NCBI RefSeq assembly: GCF_010587385.1 | Contig: NZ_CP047476.1 | Span: 1,615,008-1,679,007, forward strand | Source of the DNA: Vibrio astriarenae | Lineage (GTDB): Bacteria; Pseudomonadota; Gammaproteobacteria; Enterobacterales; Vibrionaceae | Length of the DNA: 64,000 nucleotides | Direction of reading: 5' to 3' | In this document: positions 46,314-55,534 of the stretch, piece after piece | How the letters are laid out: each line of letters opens with the position of its first letter | How positions within the stretch are numbered: the first letter of the stretch is position 1 | Made by a program: the position numbers and the translations under genes | Notes under the pieces: model-generated | Told to the model about the DNA's origin: nothing | Seen by the model: only the letters and a program-made list of their open reading frames with translations | Database searches by the model: none

Positions 46314-47275
46314 GCATGTCCTCCTGCGCATTGGGTAAACTGTCGGATGTGCTCACCATCGGTTGTCAACTCGATCAACGGCAGCTTTTTGCTGCTCAAC
46401 AAGCGACTTAAGTTTTGTGCTCTTGATTGTGCTCGGGATGAAAAAGACTGGTTGATCAGTTGACGCTGCTTTTCACTATCGAGGCTAATTTGATAGTCGC
46501 CATCTCCGACTTTCCACTGTGTCTCAATCAACTGTGAGGGCAGTGCTTGTTCAACAGGGTCAGTGATGGTGATGGGGATAATGTCGTTATTGCGTTGCAG
46601 TGCGTGTAAACGATCAATGTCAGTTTCCGTCATGTCGCTTAAATCACTAAGGATGAATATCGTGTTACCGCTACTGCCTAGACGTGAGAGCTGCTGCAGT
46701 AGGTCACTAAACGAAGGAACACGGGTGTTGGAAGGCCGAGCGTTCAAGGTAAGGTTGCTTTTTGATAGCTTTTTAAGAAACGCGAGAAAGCCACCTTGAT
46801 TGCGAGTGGCTTTGCCTTTTTGGATTCCATGATCGGTAATGATGAAGCTTGAGACGCGATCGCTCTCCCTTAGAGCTCTCCAACCGATCAGCGCTGCAAC
46901 TTCGGCAGCGATGACCGATTTCATTACCTCAATCGAGGCAAAGAACATCGAGCTACGTTGGTCCACACACAGGATGACGTTGCGATCTTTCTCTTCACTG
47001 TATCCGCGAACGTGCGGTTTACCGGTTCTTAGGGTAACCTTCCAATCTAGGTTGCGAATGTCATCACCCAATTGGTAATGGCGTAGCTCTTCAAAATTGA
47101 GTCCACGACCACGTAGCTTGGAGGTGTGGCGACCATCTAACGGTGTGCCGATCTTGGCATTCGGCAGCAGGTTAAATGACGTCGCGTGAGCTTGCATCCG
47201 CACCAGTTGTGCGTAGTCACAATGTAGCCTGGGATCATGGGCTAAACTCAGTGGTGCTCTAGTAGGTTTAATCAT
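46310..47275 (-). CDS. DUF58-domain protein, module 1
   Basis: A 321-residue soluble protein with the DUF58 core RGRGLNFEELRHYQLGDD (residues 55-72), then IRNLDWKVTLRTGKPHVRGY, followed by a vWA-like C-terminal fold (VILCVDQRSSMFF, IFILSDLSD). DUF58 proteins accompany MoxR ATPases and are thought to link them to client or partner proteins. It starts 11 bases after MoxR-1. Confidence 0.88.
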   Translation of the reverse strand: MIKPTRAPLSLAHDPRLHCDYAQLVRMQAHATSFNLLPNAKIGTPLDGRHTSKLRGRGLNFEELRHYQLGDDIRNLDWKVTLRTGKPHVRGYSEEKDRNVILCVDQRSSMFFASIEVMKSVIAAEVAALIGWRALRESDRVSSFIITDHGIQKGKATRNQGGFLAFLKKLSKSNLTLNARPSNTRVPSFSDLLQQLSRLGSSGNTIFILSDLSDMTETDIDRLHALQRNNDIIPITITDPVEQALPSQLIETQWKVGDGDYQISLDSEKQRQLINQSFSSRAQSRAQNLSRLLSSKKLPLIELTTDGEHIRQFTQCAGGHA

Positions 47276-47286
47276 GGCTGGCCCTA

Positions 47287-48276
47287 CTAACCGATCAATA
47301 CATGATCAAGCAACTCATTCACAACATCGGTTTGAGTCACGCCGTCAGCCAGCGCATCGTAAGAAAGGGTAATACGGTGGCCCAGGACCATTTGCGCGAC
47401 AGCGCGAATGTCATCAGGCAGCACAAAGTCACGTCCTTCCAGCCACGCGTTGGCTCTTGCACACTTGTCGAGTGCAATGGAGGCCCTTGGGCTGACTCCG
47501 ACTTCAATCCATGCAGCAAGCTTGGTGTCTGGATAGGCTTCAGGGGATCGGGTTGCCATAATCAGTGCTACCAAGTAGTCTTCGCACAGATCGGAAATCT
47601 CCACTTGGGATACCTGCTCACGGGCCAATAGCACCAGGTCTGGTGTGATGGTTTGCAGTTGTGACGAATCCGTCGACGTTTTTCCAAGCTCTTCCGAGCG
47701 AACTAAACGAATGATCTCTTTCTCTGCTTCGGCATCTGGGTAGCTCACATTGACCTTGAGCATAAAGCGGTCCATTTGTGCCTCAGGCAGTGGGTAAGTG
47801 CCTTCTTGCTCTACCGGGTTTTGTGTGGCGAGCACCATAAATAGGTCTGGCAGAGCGTGGGTTTCTCCGCCAACCGTAATGGTGTATTCCGCCATGGCTT
47901 CGAGCAGAGCTGCTTGTACTTTAGCGGGTGCACGGTTGATTTCATCTGCCAATACAAGGTTGTTAAAGATGGGTCCAGGCTGGAAATTGAGCTGCGGTTT
48001 TCCGTCCAACTCTTGATAAGTCTCTGTCCCCGTCACGTCGGATGGCAGCAGGTCAGGTGTAAACTGAATACGAGCAAACTCAGCACTTAATGCCTCTGCT
48101 AATGATTTGACAGCTCTTGTCTTTGCGGTGCCAGGCAGTCCCTCAAGTAAGATATGCCCCTTGGTTAACAAACCAATCGTTAAAGCTTTAACTACATGAG
48201 CTTGTCCAACAACTTGAGTTGAAACTTGTTGTGTAATCACCTTAAACGCGTGTTGAGCATCTGTAGAAAGAGTCAT
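47287..48276 (-). CDS. MoxR-family AAA+ ATPase, module 1
   Basis: A 329-residue AAA+ chaperone-type ATPase from the ATG at 48276, which has TTTAGG at a proper distance; the ATG at 48282 is too close to it. Walker A is GLPGTAKT (residues 46-53), Walker B LVLADEINRAP, and the MoxR signature NPVEQEGTYPLPEAQMDRFM follows. MoxR proteins act with vWA proteins as chaperones for assembly of specific complexes. It is the first gene of the operon. An ATAAC-N5-GTTAT dyad lies about 50 bases upstream. Confidence 0.92.
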   Translation of the reverse strand: MTLSTDAQHAFKVITQQVSTQVVGQAHVVKALTIGLLTKGHILLEGLPGTAKTRAVKSLAEALSAEFARIQFTPDLLPSDVTGTETYQELDGKPQLNFQPGPIFNNLVLADEINRAPAKVQAALLEAMAEYTITVGGETHALPDLFMVLATQNPVEQEGTYPLPEAQMDRFMLKVNVSYPDAEAEKEIIRLVRSEELGKTSTDSSQLQTITPDLVLLAREQVSQVEISDLCEDYLVALIMATRSPEAYPDTKLAAWIEVGVSPRASIALDKCARANAWLEGRDFVLPDDIRAVAQMVLGHRITLSYDALADGVTQTDVVNELLDHVLIG

Positions 48277-48328
48277 AGCCATACCTAAACCAACAATAAA
48301 TAAGGCACTAATTCTATCTAAATTAAGA

Positions 48329-48343
48329 ATAACCTTTGGTTAT
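48329..48343. promoter_or_regulatory. ATAAC-N5-GTTAT dyad, copy 1 (MoxR-1 promoter)
   Basis: ATAACCTTTGGTTAT is a perfect dyad of the T-N11-A type, about 50 bases before the MoxR-1 start in the 378-base divergent region with sulfatase-1. Confidence 0.6.
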
Positions 48344-48495
48344 ACTCGGTATCACTGAATAGATAGATCGTCCAAATATCATCACTTTTTCTATGGATAA
48401 TTCCCGTCAGTGCTAAGTTTGGCTTTGTGTGTATAGGTTGCTCAAGATTGGGCAGTGATAGCGTAAAGTGGATTGCCGTCACACTATTTCTTTGA

Positions 48496-48510
48496 ATAAC
48501 TTTTGGTTAT
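48496..48510. promoter_or_regulatory. ATAAC-N5-GTTAT dyad, copy 2 (sulfatase-1 promoter)
   Basis: ATAACTTTTGGTTAT followed by ATCCC lies 150 bases before the sulfatase-1 ATG. Apart from copies 1 and 2 and the presumed promoters, I see nothing else in the region 48283-48660. Confidence 0.6.
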
Positions 48511-48660
48511 ATCCCTTATAAGCAGTTTTACCCCTTGAGTTACGTTTAAATATTGAAGAATTCAAGGCCGCCTCAAAGTGGAGTTTTCAATACTTAAATT
48601 GAGAACCTCCGTTGTCGGGCACTTTGTTCCATTTCTAATAAACGTCTTTTCGGAGTCAAT

Positions 48661-50217
48661 ATGGCAAATGTACTAAGCAAAGTCGCGGTTAGCGTCGGTG
48701 CACTAGTAACAGCGGGTGCGGCAGCAGCAGCTGATAAACCAAATATCCTCGCTATTTGGGGTGATGATATCGGTATCTTTAACATCGGTGCTTACAACCA
48801 CGGCATGATGGGATACGAAACACCAAATATCGACCGTATCGCAAATGAAGGTGCAATCTTTACTGACCACTACGGTCAGCAATCTTGTACCGCGGGCCGT
48901 GCTGCATTTCTAACAGGTCAAGAACCTTTCCGTACAGGTCTATTGACGATTGGTATGCCGGGATCAGACCACGGTATCCCTGATTGGGCGCCAACCATTG
49001 CAGACCTGCTTAAAGAGCAAGGCTACATGACCGCTCAGTTCGGTAAAAACCACATGGGTGACCAAGATAAGCACCTACCGACTGCGCACGGTTTTGATGA
49101 GTTCTTCGGTAACCTTTACCACTTGAACGCAGAAGAAGAGCCAGAGACGTACTACTACCCACAAGATCCTGAGTTTAAAAAACGCTTTGGCCCTCGTGGT
49201 GTTATCAAGTCAACGGCTGATGGCAAGATTGAAGACACTGGTCCTATGACGCGTAAGCGCATGGAAACGGCGGACGAAGAGTTCCTAGAGTCATCACTAG
49301 ACTTCATGGAACGTGCAGTTAAAGCGGATAAACCATTCTTCATCTGGCATAACACAACGCGTATGCACGTTTGGACGCGTCTACAAGAGAAGTACCAAGG
49401 TGCTTCAGGCGTTTCTATCTACGCTGACGGTATGCTAGAGCACGATGATCACGTTGGTGTGCTTCTAGACAAACTGGACGAGCTAGGTGTGGCTGATAAT
49501 ACTATCGTTATCTACTCAACCGATAACGGCGCAGAAACAGCAACATGGCCTGATGGCGGTGCGACTTTCTTCCACGGTGAGAAGGGCACAACATGGGAAG
49601 GCGGTTTCCGTGTACCTCAGCTTGTTCGTTGGCCTGGCGTTATCGAACCAGGCACTAAGATCAACGACATGATGTCTCACAAAGACTGGATCCCAACGCT
49701 TCTAGCTGCAGCAGGTGACGATAAAGTTGTTGAGAAACTGAAGTCTGAAAAAGGCGCTCGTTACAACGGTAAGCAATGGCGTGTTCACCTAGATGGCTAC
49801 AACTTCCTACCTTTCTTCGAAGGTAAAGCGGAAGAAGGTCCACGTAACGGTCTACTGTACTTCTCTGCGAACGCTGAGCTAGATGCAGTTCGTACTGATG
49901 ACTTCAAAGTTCAGTTTGCTCACATGGAAGGTAACATCTCTGATGGTGTTCGTTTCCAAACGAACTGGCCGTCAATCGTTCACCTACGTGCTGACCCATT
50001 CGAGAAAGCACCACACGAATCTGGCATGTACATCCGTTGGATGGCAGACAACATGTGGCTATTCGTTCCAGTTGCAGGTCAAATCAATGAGTTCCTAGCA
50101 ACCGTTCCTGATTACCCATTCCAGGCTAGCCAAGTGCTAAACCCAGGTATGTTTAACCAGAACGTGATGATGCTACAAGGTCGTCTACATCAACTAGAAG
50201 CTGCTGTTGCTAAGTAA
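48661..50217 (+). CDS. Periplasmic Cys-type sulfatase (arylsulfatase family), sulfatase-1
   Basis: A 518-residue sulfatase with an Ala-rich signal sequence. The metal-binding start is ILAIWGDDIG (Asp35, Asp36). The formylglycine signature is Cys76-Thr-Ala-Gly-Arg80 in QQSCTAGRAAFLTG, so it is a Cys-type enzyme that must be converted to formylglycine. Later landmarks are FGKNHMGDQD and STDNGAE. It removes sulfate esters in the periplasm; the substrate is unknown. Nearly all Arg codons are CGT, unlike the neighbouring Bat genes, which suggests high expression. It stands between the two MoxR-Bat operons with its own terminator. Confidence 0.93.
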   Translation: MANVLSKVAVSVGALVTAGAAAAADKPNILAIWGDDIGIFNIGAYNHGMMGYETPNIDRIANEGAIFTDHYGQQSCTAGRAAFLTGQEPFRTGLLTIGMPGSDHGIPDWAPTIADLLKEQGYMTAQFGKNHMGDQDKHLPTAHGFDEFFGNLYHLNAEEEPETYYYPQDPEFKKRFGPRGVIKSTADGKIEDTGPMTRKRMETADEEFLESSLDFMERAVKADKPFFIWHNTTRMHVWTRLQEKYQGASGVSIYADGMLEHDDHVGVLLDKLDELGVADNTIVIYSTDNGAETATWPDGGATFFHGEKGTTWEGGFRVPQLVRWPGVIEPGTKINDMMSHKDWIPTLLAAAGDDKVVEKLKSEKGARYNGKQWRVHLDGYNFLPFFEGKAEEGPRNGLLYFSANAELDAVRTDDFKVQFAHMEGNISDGVRFQTNWPSIVHLRADPFEKAPHESGMYIRWMADNMWLFVPVAGQINEFLATVPDYPFQASQVLNPGMFNQNVMMLQGRLHQLEAAVAK

Positions 50218-50237
50218 TTAAGCATTATTGTCAACAG

Positions 50238-50266
50238 AAGCCCGCTGAAGTTCAGCGGGCTTTTTT
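50238..50266 (+). terminator. Terminator of sulfatase-1
   Basis: AAGCCCGCTGAA / TTCAGCGGGCTT is a perfect 12-base inverted repeat followed by T-rich sequence. Confidence 0.9.
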
Positions 50267-50355
50267 ATGCATGAACAACAGAAGCAACTGAAGTAGTTTA
50301 AGTGTCCTTAAGATATTCGAAACCGTATACCTCGAAGGTAATGACTGACCAAAAC

Positions 50356-51549
50356 TCAGTCATGATTCAAAGGTTTTAGCCGATACCTCGCGGCCCATCG
50401 ATTTTGAACTTGTAAAAGAATGAGCTTACAAGTTTGAAACCTTTCAATATTCACTCCATCTTGTTCCGTAGACACGTAATCGTGAGCGAGCACATCATAA
50501 ACTCTTTGATGAGATAACCAGCGATATAAGTGTTTCTTAGCGGTTGGTTGTGAGCTAGTGGCAACCAATATTGCAGTTTTTATTGCTTGATAATCTTCGT
50601 GTGAACTTAGTTGGCTGACTCTACTGCGTAACAGCTTAAAACGCAGGGTAAGTGCAGCTCTGCAATTGACGGTGACACCGATGATTAACAACCCCAAAAA
50701 TAGAAGCCATTGATTGTCCTCTAGCCACTGCTTTGACTCTAACATCATGATTTCTAGGCGCTGTGAGAGTGGCAAAGGCGGCGCCGGGGCTACGGTGACC
50801 TCTATCGCCTTCAAATCGAGTGTTTTAACCTGTTGTGTGTTGCTATCCCACCACTCTAGATGCACTGGCGGGAGAGTGTAGTTCCCTTTTTGCTCAAAGC
50901 GGTAGTGGTAATCGGTGGTTCTTGAACCAGAGAGTTCCGAGCGATTGGTGATTGTGTTGGTGGCGCTATAGCCGGTTCGCAGTTCGACATGTTCGATTTG
51001 GGTCAATGGGGGTAAGTCGTTGATGAAATGTCCTGGCAGATCGTTCACTTCCAATTTGATGGAACGTGTGACAACACCACCAGCGGTAATATCAACATCG
51101 GTGGCTGTTTGTGATAGAGCGACCTTGCTTGAGACGATTTTTCCTCTCGACTCAATGGGCAGTTTCGCGACTGAGAAGGTCTTGGGCTGGCTATTGATAG
51201 TGATAGCGTTTTCGCCTCTTCCCACCTGAATGGTTGCTGATGGCAGGGTGAAGTCACCGTCTGAAGAGGGATAGATATCGAAACGTAGCACGGCCTGTGC
51301 GAGGGTTTGGTTGCCTTGCTGAAAAGAGCCGTATTGCCAAAAGTTTGAAGTTTGCTCGATGAACAAACCTTTGGCAGTGACTGGTTCAAGGTGGATGACG
51401 CCAGCAATAGCCTCATCATTGAGCAGTTGGAGGTAGATGGTGTGTCTTTGACGTTCTTGAAAGTCTACACCATCCACCAACCAGTGAGCTTGCCAGGTTG
51501 CTAGGGCGTGAGTAGAAAAGAGTGTAAGAATGAGAATCATCAAGCGCAT
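50356..51549 (-). CDS. BatD-family protein, module 2
   Basis: A 397-residue counterpart of the module-1 BatD. It has a short signal peptide (MRLMILILTLFSTHALA), a beta-rich periplasmic part with the BatD-like stretch TRSIKLEVNDLPGHFINDLPP (split between adjacent motifs), and a C-terminal membrane helix (WLLFLGLLIIGVTV). The start overlaps the upstream stop by one base (TAATG). Last gene of the module-2 operon. Confidence 0.82.
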   Translation of the reverse strand: MRLMILILTLFSTHALATWQAHWLVDGVDFQERQRHTIYLQLLNDEAIAGVIHLEPVTAKGLFIEQTSNFWQYGSFQQGNQTLAQAVLRFDIYPSSDGDFTLPSATIQVGRGENAITINSQPKTFSVAKLPIESRGKIVSSKVALSQTATDVDITAGGVVTRSIKLEVNDLPGHFINDLPPLTQIEHVELRTGYSATNTITNRSELSGSRTTDYHYRFEQKGNYTLPPVHLEWWDSNTQQVKTLDLKAIEVTVAPAPPLPLSQRLEIMMLESKQWLEDNQWLLFLGLLIIGVTVNCRAALTLRFKLLRSRVSQLSSHEDYQAIKTAILVATSSQPTAKKHLYRWLSHQRVYDVLAHDYVSTEQDGVNIERFQTCKLILLQVQNRWAARYRLKPLNHD

Positions 51550-53099
51550 TACGGCTGCACCTCACTGGCTTTTTGTAACTGGATAGCGAACTTATTGCGT
51601 AAAAACACTTCCGGGTTAGACTTCACTTGCTCTAACCAAATTTTAGTTAGGTGCTCTTCTGCCATCAGATCGGCACTGTTGATGACTTCCACTTTATCTT
51701 CTGGCTCTTCAATCTGCATATCTTCTTCTAAGGTTGAGATGACATCGGCAGTCATATCCTCACCTGCGGTGCCTTGCCCTTGGGCGCGAGCAGCCATCAA
51801 ATCAAATATCTCATCAAGCAGGGCAAGGTTTGCAAGGGTCTGAGGGTGTTGCGGTGCTAATTCAAGCACTTGCTCGAACCAGTGTTGGGCAGAGCGAAAA
51901 CGTTGAATATTGAGGTAGCTCAATGCGACATTGAAACGTTTGTCGATAGAGTCTGGCTGATTGTTTAGCATGGTGAGCGCCCACTCCCACTGCTTGTTTT
52001 TCATTAACGCTCGAATCTTCCACTCACTATCAATAAAGCTGTTGGCGGCGCATTGATAGTTTCCTCTGTTGTAGAACCATTGCCCTTGCTGGTCTGGTGT
52101 CATGAGGAGGTTCATCCACAACGTATCGCAATCTACGGATTGGCTCCCAGCACTGGCTTGAGTGGGAGTTGGTGTCAGTGACGCCCCCAATAATACGCAG
52201 ATTAGAAAACTTGGAATCCAGCGTATGCTCCAACCGCGTCGAAACCACAGTAGACTCAGTAGTAGAGTCGGAAAAACAAGGAAGTAGCCTGCCTCTTGCC
52301 ACTGTATTTCTTCATTAAGAGGGTCGAAGTAGCGAAACCCATCAACCCAACGGACGATGGAGCGTATATCACTGTTATCCGGCGTATTTTGAAGGTACGT
52401 CGCTCCACGGGGGGTACTGATGCTTTGTGCGTAGCCAAATTTCCAAAACAGCAACTGGTGCTCAGTGTTGGATACGAATTCATCGATTGCTTGATGGGCT
52501 CTGTTGTCGAGACTATCGGAGATCACGATGACACTACCTGGAAGACCCAAAGCGGCGTCATCCGTAATGAGCGACAGTACGGACGCGAGATCTTTGCCTT
52601 GCCTTGGCACAATATTGCTCGAAAGCGCTGATAGATAGAGCTCTAGCACTTCTCTATCTTCTGTTGGTGGAATCAACATATGGCTGCTGCCTGCATAGAC
52701 ATAAGCACCGATAACCCCATCGGTTTTCTCACTGAGAAAGTCGGCCAACTTGATTTTGCTGTTCTCAAGGCGATTAGGCGCGATATCAGACTCGGTCATT
52801 GAGCGGGATAGGTCGATAACAAAATAGATTGGCGACTGGTTTTTAGTATGAGAATCCGGCTCAGGCTGCCAAGTCGGGCCTGCCGATATCACCGCCAACA
52901 GGCTCAACATCCAAGGCAGTATATTTTGCGGATTGAACCAGGTCCCTGATTTCTGCCCAGCCGCCAAATGCGCTTGCAGATGTGAGGCGATAGGCAGTGC
53001 CTGTTCGGCTTCCTTTCTCGCTTTGAGATAACGAAAGAGTACCAATATTGGAAGCAATAGAAGCAGCAGCCAAGGTCGAATAAAGTGAAACTCAGCCAT
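51549..53099 (-). CDS. von Willebrand factor A / TPR membrane protein, module 2
   Basis: A 516-residue paralogue of the module-1 vWA/TPR protein. There are N-terminal helices (residues 8-24, 60-75), a vWA domain with DLSRSM (Asp96), a membrane helix pair near residues 270-310, and a C-terminal TPR-like region (FNVALSYLNIQRFRSAQHWF). Overlaps the upstream vWA gene by eight bases, as in module 1. The conserved order and similar overlaps show that the two operons arose by duplication or shared ancestry. Confidence 0.85.
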   Translation of the reverse strand: MAEFHFIRPWLLLLLLPILVLFRYLKARKEAEQALPIASHLQAHLAAGQKSGTWFNPQNILPWMLSLLAVISAGPTWQPEPDSHTKNQSPIYFVIDLSRSMTESDIAPNRLENSKIKLADFLSEKTDGVIGAYVYAGSSHMLIPPTEDREVLELYLSALSSNIVPRQGKDLASVLSLITDDAALGLPGSVIVISDSLDNRAHQAIDEFVSNTEHQLLFWKFGYAQSISTPRGATYLQNTPDNSDIRSIVRWVDGFRYFDPLNEEIQWQEAGYFLVFPTLLLSLLWFRRGWSIRWIPSFLICVLLGASLTPTPTQASAGSQSVDCDTLWMNLLMTPDQQGQWFYNRGNYQCAANSFIDSEWKIRALMKNKQWEWALTMLNNQPDSIDKRFNVALSYLNIQRFRSAQHWFEQVLELAPQHPQTLANLALLDEIFDLMAARAQGQGTAGEDMTADVISTLEEDMQIEEPEDKVEVINSADLMAEEHLTKIWLEQVKSNPEVFLRNKFAIQLQKASEVQP

Positions 53100-54087
53100 G
53101 CTGCGCTCCTTGTCTTAACTTGTGGCGATGTTGGCCAATGACAAACATCAAACAGATCAAATTGAGGGAGAGTGAGAGTAGTAGTGGCCAGTAAAACAGT
53201 TCAGTTTTAGGGCGTAAGGTATAGCTATCAAACAGTTGCGCCTCTCGTTGATTTAAGGTGGCATAGACGGTCGCAAGATCTTCACCATTGAGGGCTTCAA
53301 AAACCTGACCATCTGTGTAGTCGGCGATACGGTTGAGCATGTCTAAATCAATACCGTCTTCACCCACATTCGTCGCATCACCAATGGCGATAGGGTAGAT
53401 GGTTATGCCGTGGTCACCTGCAAATTTAGCCGCATCCAGCGGAGGAAACTTGCTAGTGGTATCGCGACCATCAGTGAGTAGGAGTAATACTCGGTTCTCG
53501 GACTGCGTTTGTGAAAAGTGGTTTACCGCAACACCAATGGCATCACCTAGGGCAGTACCAGCGCCAGCCATTCTTACATCCATCTCGCTAAGTAGTTGAC
53601 GTATTATCGAAAAATCTTCGGTAAATGGGGCTTGTAGGTACGCGTCATCACCAAAGGCAATCAGACCAATGCGATCGCCTTGACGCTGTGATAAGAAGTC
53701 ATCGAGCAGTAGTTTCACACCATCAATGCGTCTAACACTATCTCCTTCTGTGGTTACAAAGTCCGTTGCTTCCATCGATCCCGAGAGATCAATGGCGACC
53801 ATCATTTCGCGACCACTTTTTTCGATAGTGATCGGCGCACCAAGCCATATAGGCTTAGTTGCTGCAATAACCAGCGATAGGTAAGTAAGTGCGACTAAAC
53901 AACGTTGCCAGCGAAGTGGAGAGAGCACGAGGGCGCCTTTACTCGCCTGTGTGCCAGTGATATCGAGATATTTTTGGAACAAACTAAAACGCAACGCTGT
54001 TTCTTGAGTGGTGTGCTTTGGTGCCATAACAACCATAAATGGCACGATGAGCAGAAGAAACAGCCAGGGATAAGTGAAGTTCAGCAT
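53092..54087 (-). CDS. von Willebrand factor A membrane protein (BatA-like), module 2
   Basis: A 331-residue BatA-type protein: helices at residues 5-22 and 63-80, MIDAS motif DLSGSM (Asp100), LLTDGRDTTS, and a C-terminal helix. It overlaps the DUF4381 gene by seven bases. Same role as its module-1 counterpart, a membrane platform that binds partners through a divalent cation. Confidence 0.88.
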   Translation of the reverse strand: MLNFTYPWLFLLLIVPFMVVMAPKHTTQETALRFSLFQKYLDITGTQASKGALVLSPLRWQRCLVALTYLSLVIAATKPIWLGAPITIEKSGREMMVAIDLSGSMEATDFVTTEGDSVRRIDGVKLLLDDFLSQRQGDRIGLIAFGDDAYLQAPFTEDFSIIRQLLSEMDVRMAGAGTALGDAIGVAVNHFSQTQSENRVLLLLTDGRDTTSKFPPLDAAKFAGDHGITIYPIAIGDATNVGEDGIDLDMLNRIADYTDGQVFEALNGEDLATVYATLNQREAQLFDSYTLRPKTELFYWPLLLSLSLNLICLMFVIGQHRHKLRQGAQHG

Positions 54088-54593
54088 ACGTTATCTGCTC
54101 TTTTGTGTTTGGCGCTCTGGCGCGTTATTTCACTGAACCACGACAGAGTGAGGATATGCATTTCGTCGGTGTAATCAGGGGTGCGTTGATACGACGAGCT
54201 CATTAGCTGCAATAAAATGGCCTTGGACAGTGAACGTTCGCTATGGGTAATAATAAAATCAGCAAACTCATCCGTTGTTAGTGTCGCAACGTTGGCTAGT
54301 GGCCAGTGTTGGTGGGCTGTTTGTTTCATTAGTTGGGCAATTGCCGCACCATCTTGTTGGGTATCAAGTAATAGGTATCGCTGCCATGCTTCTCTTAGAT
54401 AGGTATTTTTAAGGTAGCGATGGTAGCGCACAATGAAGTAGCCTAAGGTCGACAAGAGGGCGATGCTAAATAGTATTTTCCATGCAAGGGTTTGAGGTAG
54501 CCAAAAGACAGCGGTGGGAGTATCCATCCACTGTGCTCGGTGTATCAGGTGGCTACCAAATTCAACAATTTGGCCTTGATGTGGTGTTGTCAC
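54081..54593 (-). CDS. DUF4381-family membrane protein, module 2
   Basis: A 170-residue protein with one membrane helix (WKILFSIALLSTLGYFIVRY) and a C-terminal cytosolic part. I choose the GTG at 54593, which overlaps the DUF58 stop as GTGA and has AAAAGGGG six bases upstream; the ATG at 54632 would overlap by 43 bases. It matches the module-1 DUF4381 protein in layout. Confidence 0.8.
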   Translation of the reverse strand: MTTPHQGQIVEFGSHLIHRAQWMDTPTAVFWLPQTLAWKILFSIALLSTLGYFIVRYHRYLKNTYLREAWQRYLLLDTQQDGAAIAQLMKQTAHQHWPLANVATLTTDEFADFIITHSERSLSKAILLQLMSSSYQRTPDYTDEMHILTLSWFSEITRQSAKHKRADNVC

Positions 54594-55504
54594 TGGTTTC
54601 CCCTTTTGCAACGCGATTGCATTTGAGCCCATGTCTCTTGATGAGTGGTAAAGTTCAAGAGTGGCAAGCGGTGCTTGTCACAGTGTGCTTTGAGCTGTTG
54701 TTTCTCTTCGGCAACATGCTCTTCAAACTGTGCTTTGTCTGTGAGTTGGTGTTTCTTGACTTCTACCTGTAATTCTTGATTACCAAAGAGCACATCGTGC
54801 GTGGGAAGTTTCTCTTCTAAAGGGTCATTGATGGAAAAACCAATCAAACTGTTGTGCTTTGCAAGAGCATCTAGGTAGCGCGAGGCATGACTAGATGCAT
54901 AATCATGAAAATCACTGATGATGAAACATTGGCTGTTTCGTAAGCCAAGATTGTTGAGCGTCTCTAAGCCGTCAGCTAGGGATACGGATTTTGGTTTCAA
55001 ACTGGGCAGTTTCCCCGCCTCTTGCACTAATGTATTGAGTATTGATAACAGCGCTTTTTCACCGCGTCTGCACGGAATAGTAATGATTCCTTGTGCGGTC
55101 AAAACTACGGCCCCCAGTCGGTCGCCATCGCGAATAATGCCCCCGGATATAATGGCGGCAACCTCACTTGCTATTGCAGATTTCATGCTGCCATCAGAGG
55201 CAAAGAACATGGTGTTTCTCAGGTCGATCAATAGGGCAATTTGCTTGTCATTCTCTTCGGCGTACACTCGCAGGTAGGGCTGCCCAGTACGTTGAGTGAC
55301 TTTCCAATCAATACAACGTACATCATCACCCGGATAGTAGTGACGGAGCTCTACAAAGTCTAAGCCTCTGCCTCGCTGATGGCTGCGATGCTTACCTGTC
55401 AGTGGAGTAAGGCGCTGATAGGGTGGATGCCAGGCCAAGGTTTTGCCTAGCTGGCTGAGGTGCCCCAGTCCATCAATGTTGGGGTAGATTCTTGAATCAC
55501 TCAT
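54590..55504 (-). CDS. DUF58-domain protein, module 2
   Basis: A 304-residue protein from the ATG at 55504; the frame can also begin with TTG at 55531. The DUF58 core is RGRGLDFVELRHYYPGDD then WKVTQRTGQPYLRVY, followed by a vWA-like domain (IALLIDLRNTMFF). The residues correspond closely to the module-1 protein, confirming paralogy. It follows MoxR-2. Confidence 0.87.
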   Translation of the reverse strand: MSDSRIYPNIDGLGHLSQLGKTLAWHPPYQRLTPLTGKHRSHQRGRGLDFVELRHYYPGDDVRCIDWKVTQRTGQPYLRVYAEENDKQIALLIDLRNTMFFASDGSMKSAIASEVAAIISGGIIRDGDRLGAVVLTAQGIITIPCRRGEKALLSILNTLVQEAGKLPSLKPKSVSLADGLETLNNLGLRNSQCFIISDFHDYASSHASRYLDALAKHNSLIGFSINDPLEEKLPTHDVLFGNQELQVEVKKHQLTDKAQFEEHVAEEKQQLKAHCDKHRLPLLNFTTHQETWAQMQSRCKRGNQ

Positions 55505-55534
55505 AGAGAACACTCGTTTGAATTTACTCAAGAA

